A model generated the notes under the pieces. The model was not told the DNA's origin and made no database searches. It saw nothing but the letters and a program-made list of their open reading frames with translations. 48,844 nt of DNA from CAZZNQ01 sp964655775 (GTDB lineage: Bacteria > Planctomycetota > Brocadiia > SM23-32): contig CAZZNQ010000021.1 in assembly GCA_964655775.1 (NCBI GenBank), positions 1-48,844 of the forward strand, in the 5' to 3' direction. The position numbers and the translations under genes are program-made. This document shows positions 40,560 through 48,844 of this stretch, piece after piece. Each line of letters starts with the position of its first letter. The first letter of the stretch is position 1.

Positions 40560-42350
40560 TCAGGACAGCGTCCACTGGCGCCGGTAGAGGTGCTCGTAGA
40601 CCGGGCAGCCTTCCAGCAGTTCCGCGTGGGTGCCCTGCCCGACGATCCGCCCGCCGTCCAGCACGATGATCCTCTGCGCTTTTCGAACCGTCGAGAAGCG
40701 GTGGGCGATGATAACCAGTGTCCGGTCGCGGCCTATCTCGTCCATCGCCTTCTGCAGGCGCGCCTCCGTCAGCGCGTCCACGTTGGAGGTGGCCTCGTCC
40801 AGGACCAGGATGCGCGGGTTCGCAAGGATGGCCCGGGCCAGGGCAATGAGTTGACGCTGCCCGCCGGAAAGCAGTCCGCCAGTTTCGCCGACCTTGCGAT
40901 CGTAGCCCTCCGGCAGCCCCAGGATGAAGTCCTCCGCCTGCGCGCGCCGCGCTGCCTCTCTCACCTTCTCAGCATCCGCCGACGGATCGCCGTAGCGGAT
41001 GTTCTCCCCAATCGTATCGGAAAACAAGAACACATCCTGAGGTATCACCAGTGCGGCCCGGCGCAGGTCCTCGAATGAGAGCTTCCGCACATCCACGCCG
41101 TCGATCCGCACCGTCCCCTGCTGGGGATCGTAGAGCCGGGCCAGGAGCGCGGCGATGGTGCTCTTTCCCGCCCCGCTCGGTCCCACCAGCGCCACCACTT
41201 CGCCGGGTTCCACCCCCAGGTTCACCTCTTGCAGGACCGGCTCCAGCTCGTAGGCGAAAGTCACGTCCTCAAATCCGAATGCACCCCGGAATCCGCCGGC
41301 TGGCTTCTCAGGCTCTTCGGGCTCGGGGACCGACGGTTGGCGCTGCAGGTAATCGTGGATCCGATCCAGGGACGCAGCGGCGATCTGGAACATATTGTAG
41401 ATCATGCTCAGCTCGCGGAGCGGCCGGAAGAAACGGTTCGAGTAGGTCATGAAGGCCACCAGCACGCCGACCGTCATCTCGCCGCGCACCACGAGTGTGC
41501 CGCCGTAGCCCAGCACCAGCACCGTCCCCAGCGCGTTGATGGTGGACATGATTGGCCTCACGGTGGCCGCGAGCAGGCTGGCGCGGAGGCTCGCCCTCAT
41601 GCTGCGCAGGTTCAGGTCCTGGAACTGTTCCAGGCTAAAATCCTCCTGGGCCAGCGACTGCACCACCCGCATGCCCGAGACGCCCTGTTCCACGCCGGCG
41701 TTGACGACGGCCAGCTCCTGCTGCACCTCGCGATAGGCACGCCGCATCCGCCTGCCTATCCATACGGCCGAGACAACGATGAGGGGCAAGGTCACGAACA
41801 CGACCAGCGAGAGCTTCACGTTCATCGCGAACATCACGCCCACGATGGCCACAACGGTCACCAAGTCCGAAGCCAGGCTTAAGATGCCACTGGCGACAAA
41901 GTCGGCCAGTGAGTTGACGTCGTTGGTGATGCGGGAGGCGATCTGGCCGACGCGCTCCTGCTGGTGGAACTGCATCGACTGGCGGAGCACGTGACGCAAC
42001 AGGTTGCTGCGCAGCCGGTAGACGACGCTCTCCCCGACCCAAGACGAGAGGTACCGCTGCCAGTACGAGCCGAACCAGGAAACGGCCGTCACAGCGACGT
42101 AGGCGCCGACCAGCAACGTGAGGCCGCGGAAGTCGCCTCGGGGGATGTAGACATCGATCGCGATGCGCATCAACTGCGGCATGGCGAGAGCACAGGCGGC
42201 CACCAGCAGCATCGCGCCGGCCGCCAAGACCAGGCGCACCATGTGCGGGCGCACGTGGCCCCACAGCATCCGCAGGCTGCCTCGGCTGAGCTGGGATATC
42301 TCGAAGTCTTCTTCGCCCTGGCGCAGCCGTCGCATGAATCCGCCGCGCAT
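40560..42350 (-). CDS. ABC half-exporter, canonical, downstream subunit
   Basis: 596 residues. A six-helix exporter domain (about 20-320) carries YLSSWVGESVVYRLRSNLL and is followed by a nucleotide-binding domain. Every motif is intact: GPSGAGKST (Walker A), PQDVFLF (Q-loop), LLSGGQRQL (signature), ILVLDEATSNVD (Walker B with the glutamate) and IIAHRFST (switch histidine). It is a complete MsbA/LmrA-like subunit. The ATG at 42350 lies 3 bases after the upstream gene, with GGAAGGCGGG before it; the longer open frame further upstream is a shadow of that gene. It probably forms a heterodimer with the upstream subunit. Substrate is unknown: a lipid, drug or glycoconjugate is possible. Confidence 0.93.
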   Translation of the reverse strand: MRGGFMRRLRQGEEDFEISQLSRGSLRMLWGHVRPHMVRLVLAAGAMLLVAACALAMPQLMRIAIDVYIPRGDFRGLTLLVGAYVAVTAVSWFGSYWQRYLSSWVGESVVYRLRSNLLRHVLRQSMQFHQQERVGQIASRITNDVNSLADFVASGILSLASDLVTVVAIVGVMFAMNVKLSLVVFVTLPLIVVSAVWIGRRMRRAYREVQQELAVVNAGVEQGVSGMRVVQSLAQEDFSLEQFQDLNLRSMRASLRASLLAATVRPIMSTINALGTVLVLGYGGTLVVRGEMTVGVLVAFMTYSNRFFRPLRELSMIYNMFQIAAASLDRIHDYLQRQPSVPEPEEPEKPAGGFRGAFGFEDVTFAYELEPVLQEVNLGVEPGEVVALVGPSGAGKSTIAALLARLYDPQQGTVRIDGVDVRKLSFEDLRRAALVIPQDVFLFSDTIGENIRYGDPSADAEKVREAARRAQAEDFILGLPEGYDRKVGETGGLLSGGQRQLIALARAILANPRILVLDEATSNVDALTEARLQKAMDEIGRDRTLVIIAHRFSTVRKAQRIIVLDGGRIVGQGTHAELLEGCPVYEHLYRRQWTLS

Positions 42351-42352
42351 GG

Positions 42353-44275
42353 TCACCACCCGCCTTCCAGATCGCTCTCGAACGTCTCGGTCCCGAACTG
42401 CATCTCGTACAGCCGCCGGTAATGCTCGTTCCCTTCGATCAGCAGCTCGTGCGCCGACCGGCCGTCCCGCCCGTGCTCCTGCTCGACGATCCGGCCGTTC
42501 TGCAGCACCACGATTCTGTCCGCCTGCTGCACCGTCCAGAGCCGGTGCGCGATGACGACGGTCGTCCGTTCTTCCCACACGCGCGCCAGCGCCTCCTGCA
42601 TGTGGCGCTCGGTCTCCAGGTCCACACTGGATGTGGGTTCGTCCAGCACGAGGATGTGCGGATCTGTGAGGAGCACGCGCGCCAGCGCGACCCGCTGCTT
42701 CTGGCCGCCGGACAGACGCGTGCCGCGCTCGCCCACCTCGGTCTCGTAACCCTTCGGCAGCGTTTCGATGAACGAGTCCATGTGCACCGCACGCGCCGCC
42801 CAGCGTATCTGCTGCATGCTCGCGTGCGGGTTGCCGTAGGCGATGTTCTCCCGGATCGACGCGTCGAACAGATAGACGTTCTGCATCGCTATGCCGATGG
42901 CGTCGCGCAGGCTGCGAACGGTGAGTGAGCGTATGTCCTTGCCGTCGATCAGGATACGACCGGAGGCGACGTCGTAGAAGCGCAGCAGTAGGTGCACAAG
43001 CGTCGTCTTGCCGGCGCCCGACGGGCCGACAAGGGCCACCAGTTCGCCGGGCCGCATCTCCAGGTCGATGTCGCTCAGGACGTCCTCGCCTTCGGCGTAC
43101 GCAAAGCTCACCCCCTCGAAGCGGATATGGCCCTCCACGTCCCGAAGGGGCACCGCGTCGGGCGCGTCCTTGACCGTGGGCTCGATGTCCAGCACCTCGA
43201 AGACACGTTCGGCGGCGGCGGCGGTCTGAACTATGGAGCTTATCATCATGCCGGTCTGGCGTATGGGCCGCATCAGCATGCCCATGTAGGACGACAGCCC
43301 CACAAGCGTGCCGAGCGTTATCGCGTCCCGTATCACCGCGCGCCCGCCCACCCACAGCGCCAGCGCCACGCCCAGCCCCATGACGACGCTTGCGAAAGGC
43401 ATCCAGAGAGCCGCGACGCGCGCTGCCTCGATGCCCGTGGCACGAAAGGCACGGTTCTGCCGGTCCGCCCTTGCCGCCTCCAGCGACTCCCGGCCGAACA
43501 GCTTCACGACGCGGATGCCGGACAGGCACTCCTGCAGCGCGTTGTTGAGGCGCCCCAGTTGGCGTCGCCGTCTCTCGAACAGCGGCCTGACGCGCACCGC
43601 GTAGGCCCAGACGCCGATCAGCAATATGGGCAGGAAGAGCAGATACGCAACACCCAGCCGCCAGCTCCAAACGAACAGAATGACCAGGATGCCCAGCAGC
43701 ATGACAATGTTCGCAACGACGGTGACCGCCAGCCGACCGAAGAAGCGGCTCAGCACGTTGATGTCGGCCGTCACGCGCGACATTATGTCCCCGGTGCGGG
43801 CGGCGTCGTAGAACGAAAAGGACAGGCGCGTGAGGTGGCGGAACACGGCGTTGCGAAGCTCGAACACGATCTTCTGGCCGGTGTACGGCATCAGATACCG
43901 GCGGAAGAAGTTGACCAGTCCCGCCAGGATCGACAGGCCCAGCAGTGCGCCGGCCACCAGCCAGACGCCTCGGAGGTCGCCGCTCGGAAGCACCTCATCG
44001 ATGGTGTAACGGATGAGCCAGGGCGGGGCCAGGTCCACTGCGGCCGTGAACAGCATGGTCACCAGGGCGCCGAGCATCAGATGCCAGTGCGGCAGCATGC
44101 ACTCCAGCAACCGAGGGAGGATCAAACGGAGCCGCACGACCGTCTCGTCGGTTTCGTCCTCGACTGACCGGAGGCCGGTGCGCTGAGTGTCGCTGCTGCT
44201 CAATGGCAATTCCTTGACAGTGCGGGCGCTTCCGGCGCCTATCGTACCGCCGACCTCGTTCGCGCGCAAATCCAC
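42353..44275 (-). CDS. ABC half-exporter, canonical, upstream subunit
   Basis: 640 residues. A ~60-residue soluble N-terminus leads into six membrane helices and a nucleotide-binding domain with GPSGAGKTT, MQNVYLF, RLSGGQKQRV, ILVLDEPTSSVD and VIAHRLWT, all intact. The GTG at 44275 has a poor ribosome-binding site; an internal TTG near SSSDTQRTG preceded by AAGGAA is an alternative and would shorten the product by about 25 residues. It is coupled to the next subunit. The gene is divergent from the GH20 cluster, so transport of glycan-related compounds is possible but unproven. Confidence 0.92.
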   Translation of the reverse strand: MDLRANEVGGTIGAGSARTVKELPLSSSDTQRTGLRSVEDETDETVVRLRLILPRLLECMLPHWHLMLGALVTMLFTAAVDLAPPWLIRYTIDEVLPSGDLRGVWLVAGALLGLSILAGLVNFFRRYLMPYTGQKIVFELRNAVFRHLTRLSFSFYDAARTGDIMSRVTADINVLSRFFGRLAVTVVANIVMLLGILVILFVWSWRLGVAYLLFLPILLIGVWAYAVRVRPLFERRRRQLGRLNNALQECLSGIRVVKLFGRESLEAARADRQNRAFRATGIEAARVAALWMPFASVVMGLGVALALWVGGRAVIRDAITLGTLVGLSSYMGMLMRPIRQTGMMISSIVQTAAAAERVFEVLDIEPTVKDAPDAVPLRDVEGHIRFEGVSFAYAEGEDVLSDIDLEMRPGELVALVGPSGAGKTTLVHLLLRFYDVASGRILIDGKDIRSLTVRSLRDAIGIAMQNVYLFDASIRENIAYGNPHASMQQIRWAARAVHMDSFIETLPKGYETEVGERGTRLSGGQKQRVALARVLLTDPHILVLDEPTSSVDLETERHMQEALARVWEERTTVVIAHRLWTVQQADRIVVLQNGRIVEQEHGRDGRSAHELLIEGNEHYRRLYEMQFGTETFESDLEGGW

Positions 44276-44324
44276 GGTCCCGCTGCTCCGCCTGCCTGCG
44301 TGCGTGCTCTATCTCCTGCTGAAC

Positions 44325-44353
44325 TTGCGACTGGGTGGCGATGCTGCTATTCT
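44325..44353 (+). promoter_or_regulatory. Promoter of the GH20 gene
   Basis: TTGCGA (44325-44330), a 17-base spacer and TATTCT (44348-44353) form a fair sigma70 promoter about 55 bases before the GH20 start. It lies in the divergent region opposite the ABC pair. Confidence 0.5.
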
Positions 44354-44408
44354 TGCCGGTGGTCGGCACCACACTCCCCTGTGAAGCACGGATCCACTCC
44401 CAGACAGG

Positions 44409-46031
44409 ATGAAGGTAGCCATGCACGACGAATCGAACGCAGCCCTGCCAGTGCGCGGCCTGATGCTCGATCCCGCAAGACACATCGAACGCCACCAGTT
44501 CTACTTCGGCCTCCTGCCCCATCTGAAGCGCTGGGGATTGAACACTCTCTGGTGGCACTTCGTCGACAACGAGGGGGTGGCGCTCGAAGTGGAATCGCAT
44601 CCCGAGGTCAGCGCGCCCTTTGCGTTCAGCAAGGACGCGATGCGCCGATTCCTGCAGCAGGCCGCGCATCTGGGGATAGACGTGGTTCCTGAAGTCGAAA
44701 CGCTGGGCCACGCGCGCTACCTGACCGATCTGCCACGGTACTCGCATCTGCGAGACGGCACACACCGGGTGATGAACGCCATCTGCCCATCGCAGGCGGA
44801 GACGGTCGAGATCATGGGGGACATCGTGCGCGAAGTCGCCGAGCTGTTCCCAAGTCCCTACCTGCACGCCGGCCTGGATGAGGCCGATTTCAGCGGGTGC
44901 GAGCGGTGCGCCGAACGGGGCGCCGGCAAGCCGCGGTGGTGGGTGTTCGCCGAACACGTCAAGGCCATCCACAGCATCGTGACGGGCTGCGGGAAGAAGA
45001 TGATCATGTGGGCCGACCACGTGGAGCACGACCCCGACCTCCTCGACGTGATCCCGCGGGACGTGGTGCTCTGCCACTGGCAGTACCGCGAGGTGAATGA
45101 GGCCGCCATCCGCCGCAGCCTGGACGCCGGCTTCAAGGTGATCACGGCGCCGACGATGTGCTCGTTCGGCAACATGATCCAGCCGGCCGATCACAACTTC
45201 GACACCATGGACGAGATGGTGGAAACGACGGTACGCCTCGTAGGGGACGGCGCACTGGGTATGGTGAATACCTGGTGGGCGCCCCAGCGCGGCATTCGGG
45301 ACGCTTATCTGCCGGCCATCGCGTACACGGGAGAGATAACGCAGAAGGGCCAGGGCGTGGACCGCGTCGAGTCCCTGCGACGGTTCGTGGCCGAACATTT
45401 CGGCATAGACGATCCGGAAACCGGCGCCGCGCTCTGGAGAATGCACGAACTGGCCGTCCATCTGAAGGACCTGGACTCGCTGCTCTGCCACAGCATGGCC
45501 GGACTTCACCGCCTGGTCTCCCGCGCCGGCAGCAGGGAGTTCCGTGACTGCGCCGACATGGTGTCCGAATGCGCGGGCACGCTCCGATCGTCGGTGGGCA
45601 GCGCCACCGAACACGCCGAGGCGCTCGGGGCGTGCGTGCTTGCAGCCGAGCTGGTGGACGTATGCATGGCCAACGGGCTGCGCCTGCACCAGGCAGCCGA
45701 CGCATACGAGAAGGCGGCCGAGAAGATCGGCGGCGGGTGGACGCGGCAGGACATCGCGGACGATCTCGCTGCGGCATTCGAGTGGACGCGCAAGGCCGCC
45801 GCCCAAATGGCGGGGCTCACCTCGCGGCTTGAGACCGAGTGGACCCGCACGCGCTACACCGACTATCCCGACGATTACCTGCAAAGAGACACGGTACAGG
45901 CCCTGGAGCGCCAGATGCTGCTGGAGCGCGTGCAGAACTGCAGCGCGTTTCTCACCGGGCTGAGCTCGGCGTTCGAGGCCGCCGTGAAGGGCTTTCGGGA
46001 GGATGGCGTGTTTCCCGGAACGTTCGCCTGA
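44409..46031 (+). CDS. GH20-family beta-N-acetylhexosaminidase
   Basis: 540 residues, no signal peptide, so probably cytoplasmic. RGLMLDPARH (from 16) starts the GH20 barrel, and LNTLWWHFVDNEG and DVVPEVETLGHA follow. The catalytic pair Asp157-Glu158 is in YLHAGLDEADF, matching the H-x-G-x-D-E pattern. MWADHV and the later NTWWAPQRG fit the substrate-binding region. The C-terminal ~200 residues are helical. It should release GlcNAc or GalNAc from short glycans by substrate-assisted catalysis. The ATG at 44421 (AAGG upstream) is an alternative start. It leads into the GH94 phosphorylase and GH2 genes. Confidence 0.87.
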   Translation: MKVAMHDESNAALPVRGLMLDPARHIERHQFYFGLLPHLKRWGLNTLWWHFVDNEGVALEVESHPEVSAPFAFSKDAMRRFLQQAAHLGIDVVPEVETLGHARYLTDLPRYSHLRDGTHRVMNAICPSQAETVEIMGDIVREVAELFPSPYLHAGLDEADFSGCERCAERGAGKPRWWVFAEHVKAIHSIVTGCGKKMIMWADHVEHDPDLLDVIPRDVVLCHWQYREVNEAAIRRSLDAGFKVITAPTMCSFGNMIQPADHNFDTMDEMVETTVRLVGDGALGMVNTWWAPQRGIRDAYLPAIAYTGEITQKGQGVDRVESLRRFVAEHFGIDDPETGAALWRMHELAVHLKDLDSLLCHSMAGLHRLVSRAGSREFRDCADMVSECAGTLRSSVGSATEHAEALGACVLAAELVDVCMANGLRLHQAADAYEKAAEKIGGGWTRQDIADDLAAAFEWTRKAAAQMAGLTSRLETEWTRTRYTDYPDDYLQRDTVQALERQMLLERVQNCSAFLTGLSSAFEAAVKGFREDGVFPGTFA

Positions 46032-46114
46032 ACCAGGCTGGAACCGCTAGACGCCCGAAGGCGTGACCCGATGCCGTTGAAGCCGTGGCCCGAAGGCGGT
46101 AGCATGTCCATCCA

Positions 46115-46143
46115 ACGGGGGGGAACGAGCGACAGGCCCCCGT
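46115..46143 (+). terminator. Possible hairpin after the GH20 gene
   Basis: A perfect inverted repeat, ACGGGGG (46115-46121) and CCCCCGT (46137-46143), with a 15-base loop lies about 85 bases after the GH20 stop. There is no T-tract, so intrinsic termination is uncertain; it may equally be a leader structure before the GH94 gene. Just upstream, CCCGAAGGCG occurs twice within about 50 bases. Confidence 0.3.
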
Positions 46144-46244
46144 GACCACAAGCAAGATCAACCGGCCGAACCGAAAGCAGGCGCCGCGTCTCGACATCCT
46201 CGGCCGATACAAACGCTCTTGTCCATGCGTAAGGAGGCATTATC

Positions 46245-48530
46245 GTGACTGACAACGGATACAAGAAGTACGGCGACTTCGACGAGACGGGGCGAGAGTT
46301 CATCATCACGCGACAGGACTCGCCCAAGCCCTGGGGCAACCATTCCTGGAACCGGCTGATCGACGTGCTGGTAGACCAGCGCGGGCGCGGCATGAGCATG
46401 TACCGCAGCCCTGAAGGCGATCGCACCTACCTGATCAAGGACCGGACCGTCTACGTGAAGGACCGCGAGACGCAGGAGCACTGGACCGCGGGCTGGGACC
46501 CCGTGCGGCTGGACTTCCAGCACTACAAGTGCGCGCACGGATTGGGTTACAGCCGGATGGAGATGACCTACGACCGTGTCTCCAGCGAGTGGACCGTCCT
46601 GGCCGCCGCAGAGGCGCCGGTGGAGCTCTGGCGCGTCAAGATCAAGAACGACTCCGAGCGCACCCGCACGCTCAGCGCCTATCCCTACGTCGAGTTCGAC
46701 CTGCGCGGCTTCGACGTCTACTGCAACATGGAGAACTCCATCCTGATCGAGATGGCGGACGACGCCAAGACCATCTATGCCATCAACAAGGCCAACGAGC
46801 GCCCCGACGCGAAGAACAGCTGCTTCATGGCGGCCGATCCCCAGCCCAAGGCTTACCAGACCAGCAAGAAGCGCTTCCTGGGCGGCTCCTACGGGACGCT
46901 GGATGCGCCGGCGCAGATCCTCGCAGACCAGCTCGCCTCCTTCGCCACCGCGAACGAAGACCTGGTGGGCGTGTTCCAGTACGACATCACTCTGGAGCCG
47001 GGCGAGGAGTTCGAGTTCGACATCGTGATCGGCCCGTTCCAGCACCGCGAAGACGCGAACGAGCTGCGCGACCAGTGGATCGGGAAGGGCCTGGTGGACC
47101 GCGAGCTGAAGAAGCAGACCGCGCGCACCGATTGCTTCGATCGCGTCTCGTTCTCCGTGCCGGACGAGTATTTCACCAAGAACATGAACTTCTGGGCCAA
47201 GCAGCAGCTCATGTACATGGGCGACTGGAGCCGCGGCTGGTCGATGGGCTTCCGCGACACCTGCCAGGACGCCCAGGCGATCTGCCCTTACCGGCCGGAG
47301 ATGACGCGCGCCCTCTTGATCGAGACGATGGAGCACCAGCATCCGGACGGCAGCGCGCTGCGGGCCTGGTTCCCAATCGACACCCACAAGTACGCAGACA
47401 GCGGGGTGTGGCTCACCTTCACCCTCTGCGACTACATCAAGGAAACCGGTGATCTGGACATCCTGGACGAGGTGGTCCCCTACTACGACGGCGGCGAGGA
47501 CACCGTCTACCAGCACCTGGTCAAGGCCCTTAAGTGGATCTACGCCGAACCGGGCCCACACGGGATGACGAAGGTGTTCTTCGGCGACTGGAACGACGCG
47601 CTGGACATCGGCAACGCCGGCAAGGGCGAGAGCGTCTGGCTTTCCATCGCCCTGGTCTGGGCACACGAGAAGGTCATCGAGCTGGCGGAGAAGATCGGCG
47701 ACAACGCCACGGCGGAGTTCTTCCGCGAGGAACAGAAGAAACTGATGGCCAACATCGAGGCCAACGCCTGGGACGGCGAGTGGTACCTGCGCGGCTTCAC
47801 GGACCTGAACGAGAAGGTCGGCAGCAAGGAATGCGAGGAAGGCCGCATCTTCTGCCTGCCGCAGACCTGGGCGATCATGGCCCGCATCGCGGACGAGGAG
47901 CGCGTCGAGCAGCTCGAGGCGTCGCTCCAGGAACACCTCATGCACGACTACGGCCTGCTGGTCATGTACCCGTGCTTCAAGACCTATCGGCCGTCCTTCG
48001 GCCGCATCACGACCCGCCCCGCGGGCTGGGGCGTGAACGGCAGCTCCTACTGCCACGTCAGCGGATTCAAGGCATATGCCGACACCGTCCGCGGCGACGG
48101 CGACGCCGCCCTGGATACGCTCTCGCGCATTCTGCCGAACAACCCCCGCAATCCCATCGAGGTGTCGGCCGTCGAGCCGTACGGCTTCACCAACATGTAC
48201 AACGGCCCCGAGCATCCGAGGCCGGGCGTGTCCCTGCGGCAGTGGTACACCGGCACGGTTGCCTGGTCGCTGCGCGCCACCGCTGAAGGTATACTGGGCG
48301 CCAAGCCGGAATTCGACGGCCTGCTCATCGAGCCTGTGCTTCCCAGCTCCTGGGACTCCGCGCAGATCAAGCGCTGCTTCCGCGACGCCGAATACGACAT
48401 CAGCATCCGTCGCGGCGACGTTCAGGAGACCACGCTCACGGTCGACGGCGAAACGCTGGACGCGACCCTGGTGCCCTACGAGCGGTTCAAGGGCAAGCAC
48501 AGCGTGGAGGTAGTGGTCCCGAAGGCGTGA
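46245..48530 (+). CDS. GH94-family disaccharide phosphorylase
   Basis: 761 residues. KYGDFDETGREFIITRQDSPKPWGNH at the start and YRSPEGDRTYLIKDR are typical of GH94 (shown in parts: KYGDFDETGREF, YRSPEGDRTY). GDWNDALD (from Gly447) contains the catalytic general-acid aspartate, and GKGESVWL and VNGSSYCHVSGFK line the phosphate and sugar sites. It cleaves a beta-disaccharide with phosphate, saving ATP. A neighbouring GH20 enzyme makes a GlcNAc-containing substrate (chitobiose-like) attractive, but cellobiose or laminaribiose is equally open from sequence. The GTG start at 46245 has AAGGAGG 8 bases upstream. Confidence 0.9.
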   Translation: MTDNGYKKYGDFDETGREFIITRQDSPKPWGNHSWNRLIDVLVDQRGRGMSMYRSPEGDRTYLIKDRTVYVKDRETQEHWTAGWDPVRLDFQHYKCAHGLGYSRMEMTYDRVSSEWTVLAAAEAPVELWRVKIKNDSERTRTLSAYPYVEFDLRGFDVYCNMENSILIEMADDAKTIYAINKANERPDAKNSCFMAADPQPKAYQTSKKRFLGGSYGTLDAPAQILADQLASFATANEDLVGVFQYDITLEPGEEFEFDIVIGPFQHREDANELRDQWIGKGLVDRELKKQTARTDCFDRVSFSVPDEYFTKNMNFWAKQQLMYMGDWSRGWSMGFRDTCQDAQAICPYRPEMTRALLIETMEHQHPDGSALRAWFPIDTHKYADSGVWLTFTLCDYIKETGDLDILDEVVPYYDGGEDTVYQHLVKALKWIYAEPGPHGMTKVFFGDWNDALDIGNAGKGESVWLSIALVWAHEKVIELAEKIGDNATAEFFREEQKKLMANIEANAWDGEWYLRGFTDLNEKVGSKECEEGRIFCLPQTWAIMARIADEERVEQLEASLQEHLMHDYGLLVMYPCFKTYRPSFGRITTRPAGWGVNGSSYCHVSGFKAYADTVRGDGDAALDTLSRILPNNPRNPIEVSAVEPYGFTNMYNGPEHPRPGVSLRQWYTGTVAWSLRATAEGILGAKPEFDGLLIEPVLPSSWDSAQIKRCFRDAEYDISIRRGDVQETTLTVDGETLDATLVPYERFKGKHSVEVVVPKA

Positions 48531-48548
48531 CAACCGGAGGTGGTGCGG

Positions 48549-48844
48549 ATGGCTGATGGGACGCGGGAACGGGTCTCGCTCAACGGCGAGTGGGACCTGG
48601 CGTTCGATCCGGAGAACGTCGGCAAAGAGCAGAAGTGGTTCCAGGAGTTCCCAGACGCCGAGAAGGCCACCGTGCCGGGCGTATGGGAGCAGGTCCGACC
48701 CGACTACGACGGCGTCGGCTGGTACCGGCGTGAGTTCGACGCACCGGGCGAATGGTCCGACCGGACGGTCCGACTCCGCTTCGGCGCTTCGGGCTACTTC
48801 ACCGAGTGCTGGCTGAACGGCGAGTACCTGGGCAGCCACGAGAG
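48549..48844 (+). CDS. GH2-family glycosidase, cut by window edge
   Basis: 98 residues are visible. SLNGEWDLAFDPE, ATVPGVWEQVRPDYDGVGWYRREF and FGASGYFTECWLNGEYLGSHE (shown in parts: VPGVWEQVRPDY, WLNGEYLGSHE) are the sugar-binding jelly-roll domain that opens GH2 enzymes such as beta-galactosidases, beta-glucuronidases and beta-mannosidases. The catalytic barrel lies beyond the edge, so the specificity cannot be told. GGAGG is 8 bases before the ATG, and the gene follows the GH94 stop by 18 bases, so the two are co-transcribed. No signal peptide is visible. Confidence 0.85.
   Translation, partial: MADGTRERVSLNGEWDLAFDPENVGKEQKWFQEFPDAEKATVPGVWEQVRPDYDGVGWYRREFDAPGEWSDRTVRLRFGASGYFTECWLNGEYLGSHE

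Noticed and set aside
40560..43670. A 1036-codon minus-strand frame extending upstream of the ABC subunit
   Set aside because: The first ~440 codons are out of frame with the upstream ABC gene and have no family character; the real subunit starts at 42350.

Overview
The window is GC-rich bacterial chromosome with densely packed genes, frequent GTG/TTG starts that have good Shine-Dalgarno sequences upstream, and several recognisable sigma70-type promoters. An oxygen-independent ribonucleotide reductase operon, many glycan-active enzymes, a Tat-exported sulfatase, an FG-GAP repeat protein, a UroD-like protein and a glutaminyl-tRNA synthetase together suggest an anaerobic or facultative glycan-degrading bacterium. 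The PVC group or a relative (Planctomycetota, Lentisphaerota or Hydrogenedentota) is a plausible host, but that placement is inference. No rRNA, tRNA, CRISPR array, insertion sequence or prophage was found.

Layout. 1-874 (-) is a serine acetyltransferase cut by the window edge. 1542-5567 (+) is nrdR, a class III reductase gene (nrdD), a small redoxin and an nrdG-type activase, behind a promoter whose -10 lies in a perfect inverted repeat. 5976-9752 (+) is smc. 9781-12952 (-) is a SpoIIE phosphatase / histidine kinase pair. 13129-16614 (+) holds a UroD-like protein and an exported FG-GAP protein, convergent with a XerC/D recombinase (16625-17509, -). About 1 kb of gene-free, hairpin-rich DNA follows, then an MNT-HEPN pair (18562-19297), an orphan membrane-anchored protein, an SDR, an acetamidase/formamidase homologue, a solitary AbrB-like protein and two exported thioredoxin-fold proteins (to 23930). 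23920-26343 (-) is an 807-residue protein that I cannot name. Next come a sulfatase, a radical SAM DNA modification/repair-type protein, and CorA.

30301-33925 (-) is a pair of ABC half-exporters. Divergent from it is a carbohydrate operon (GH130, PIG-L deacetylase, glycosyltransferase, (alpha/alpha)6 glycosidase) followed by marC. glnS follows with its own promoter. A second, canonical ABC half-exporter pair (40560-44275, -) comes next. The right end is a glycan cluster: GH20 hexosaminidase, GH94 phosphorylase and a truncated GH2 enzyme.

Most notable points. (1) Both ABC subunits at 30301-33925 have lost essential ATPase motifs, such that neither composite ATP site would be complete, whereas the paralogous pair at 40560-44275 is intact. 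(2) The archaeal-like NrdD is encoded with its own redoxin, suggesting thiol rather than formate reduction. (3) The gene-free kilobase at 17.5-18.5 kb carries at least five tight perfect inverted repeats. (4) The 807-residue protein has no family I recognise.
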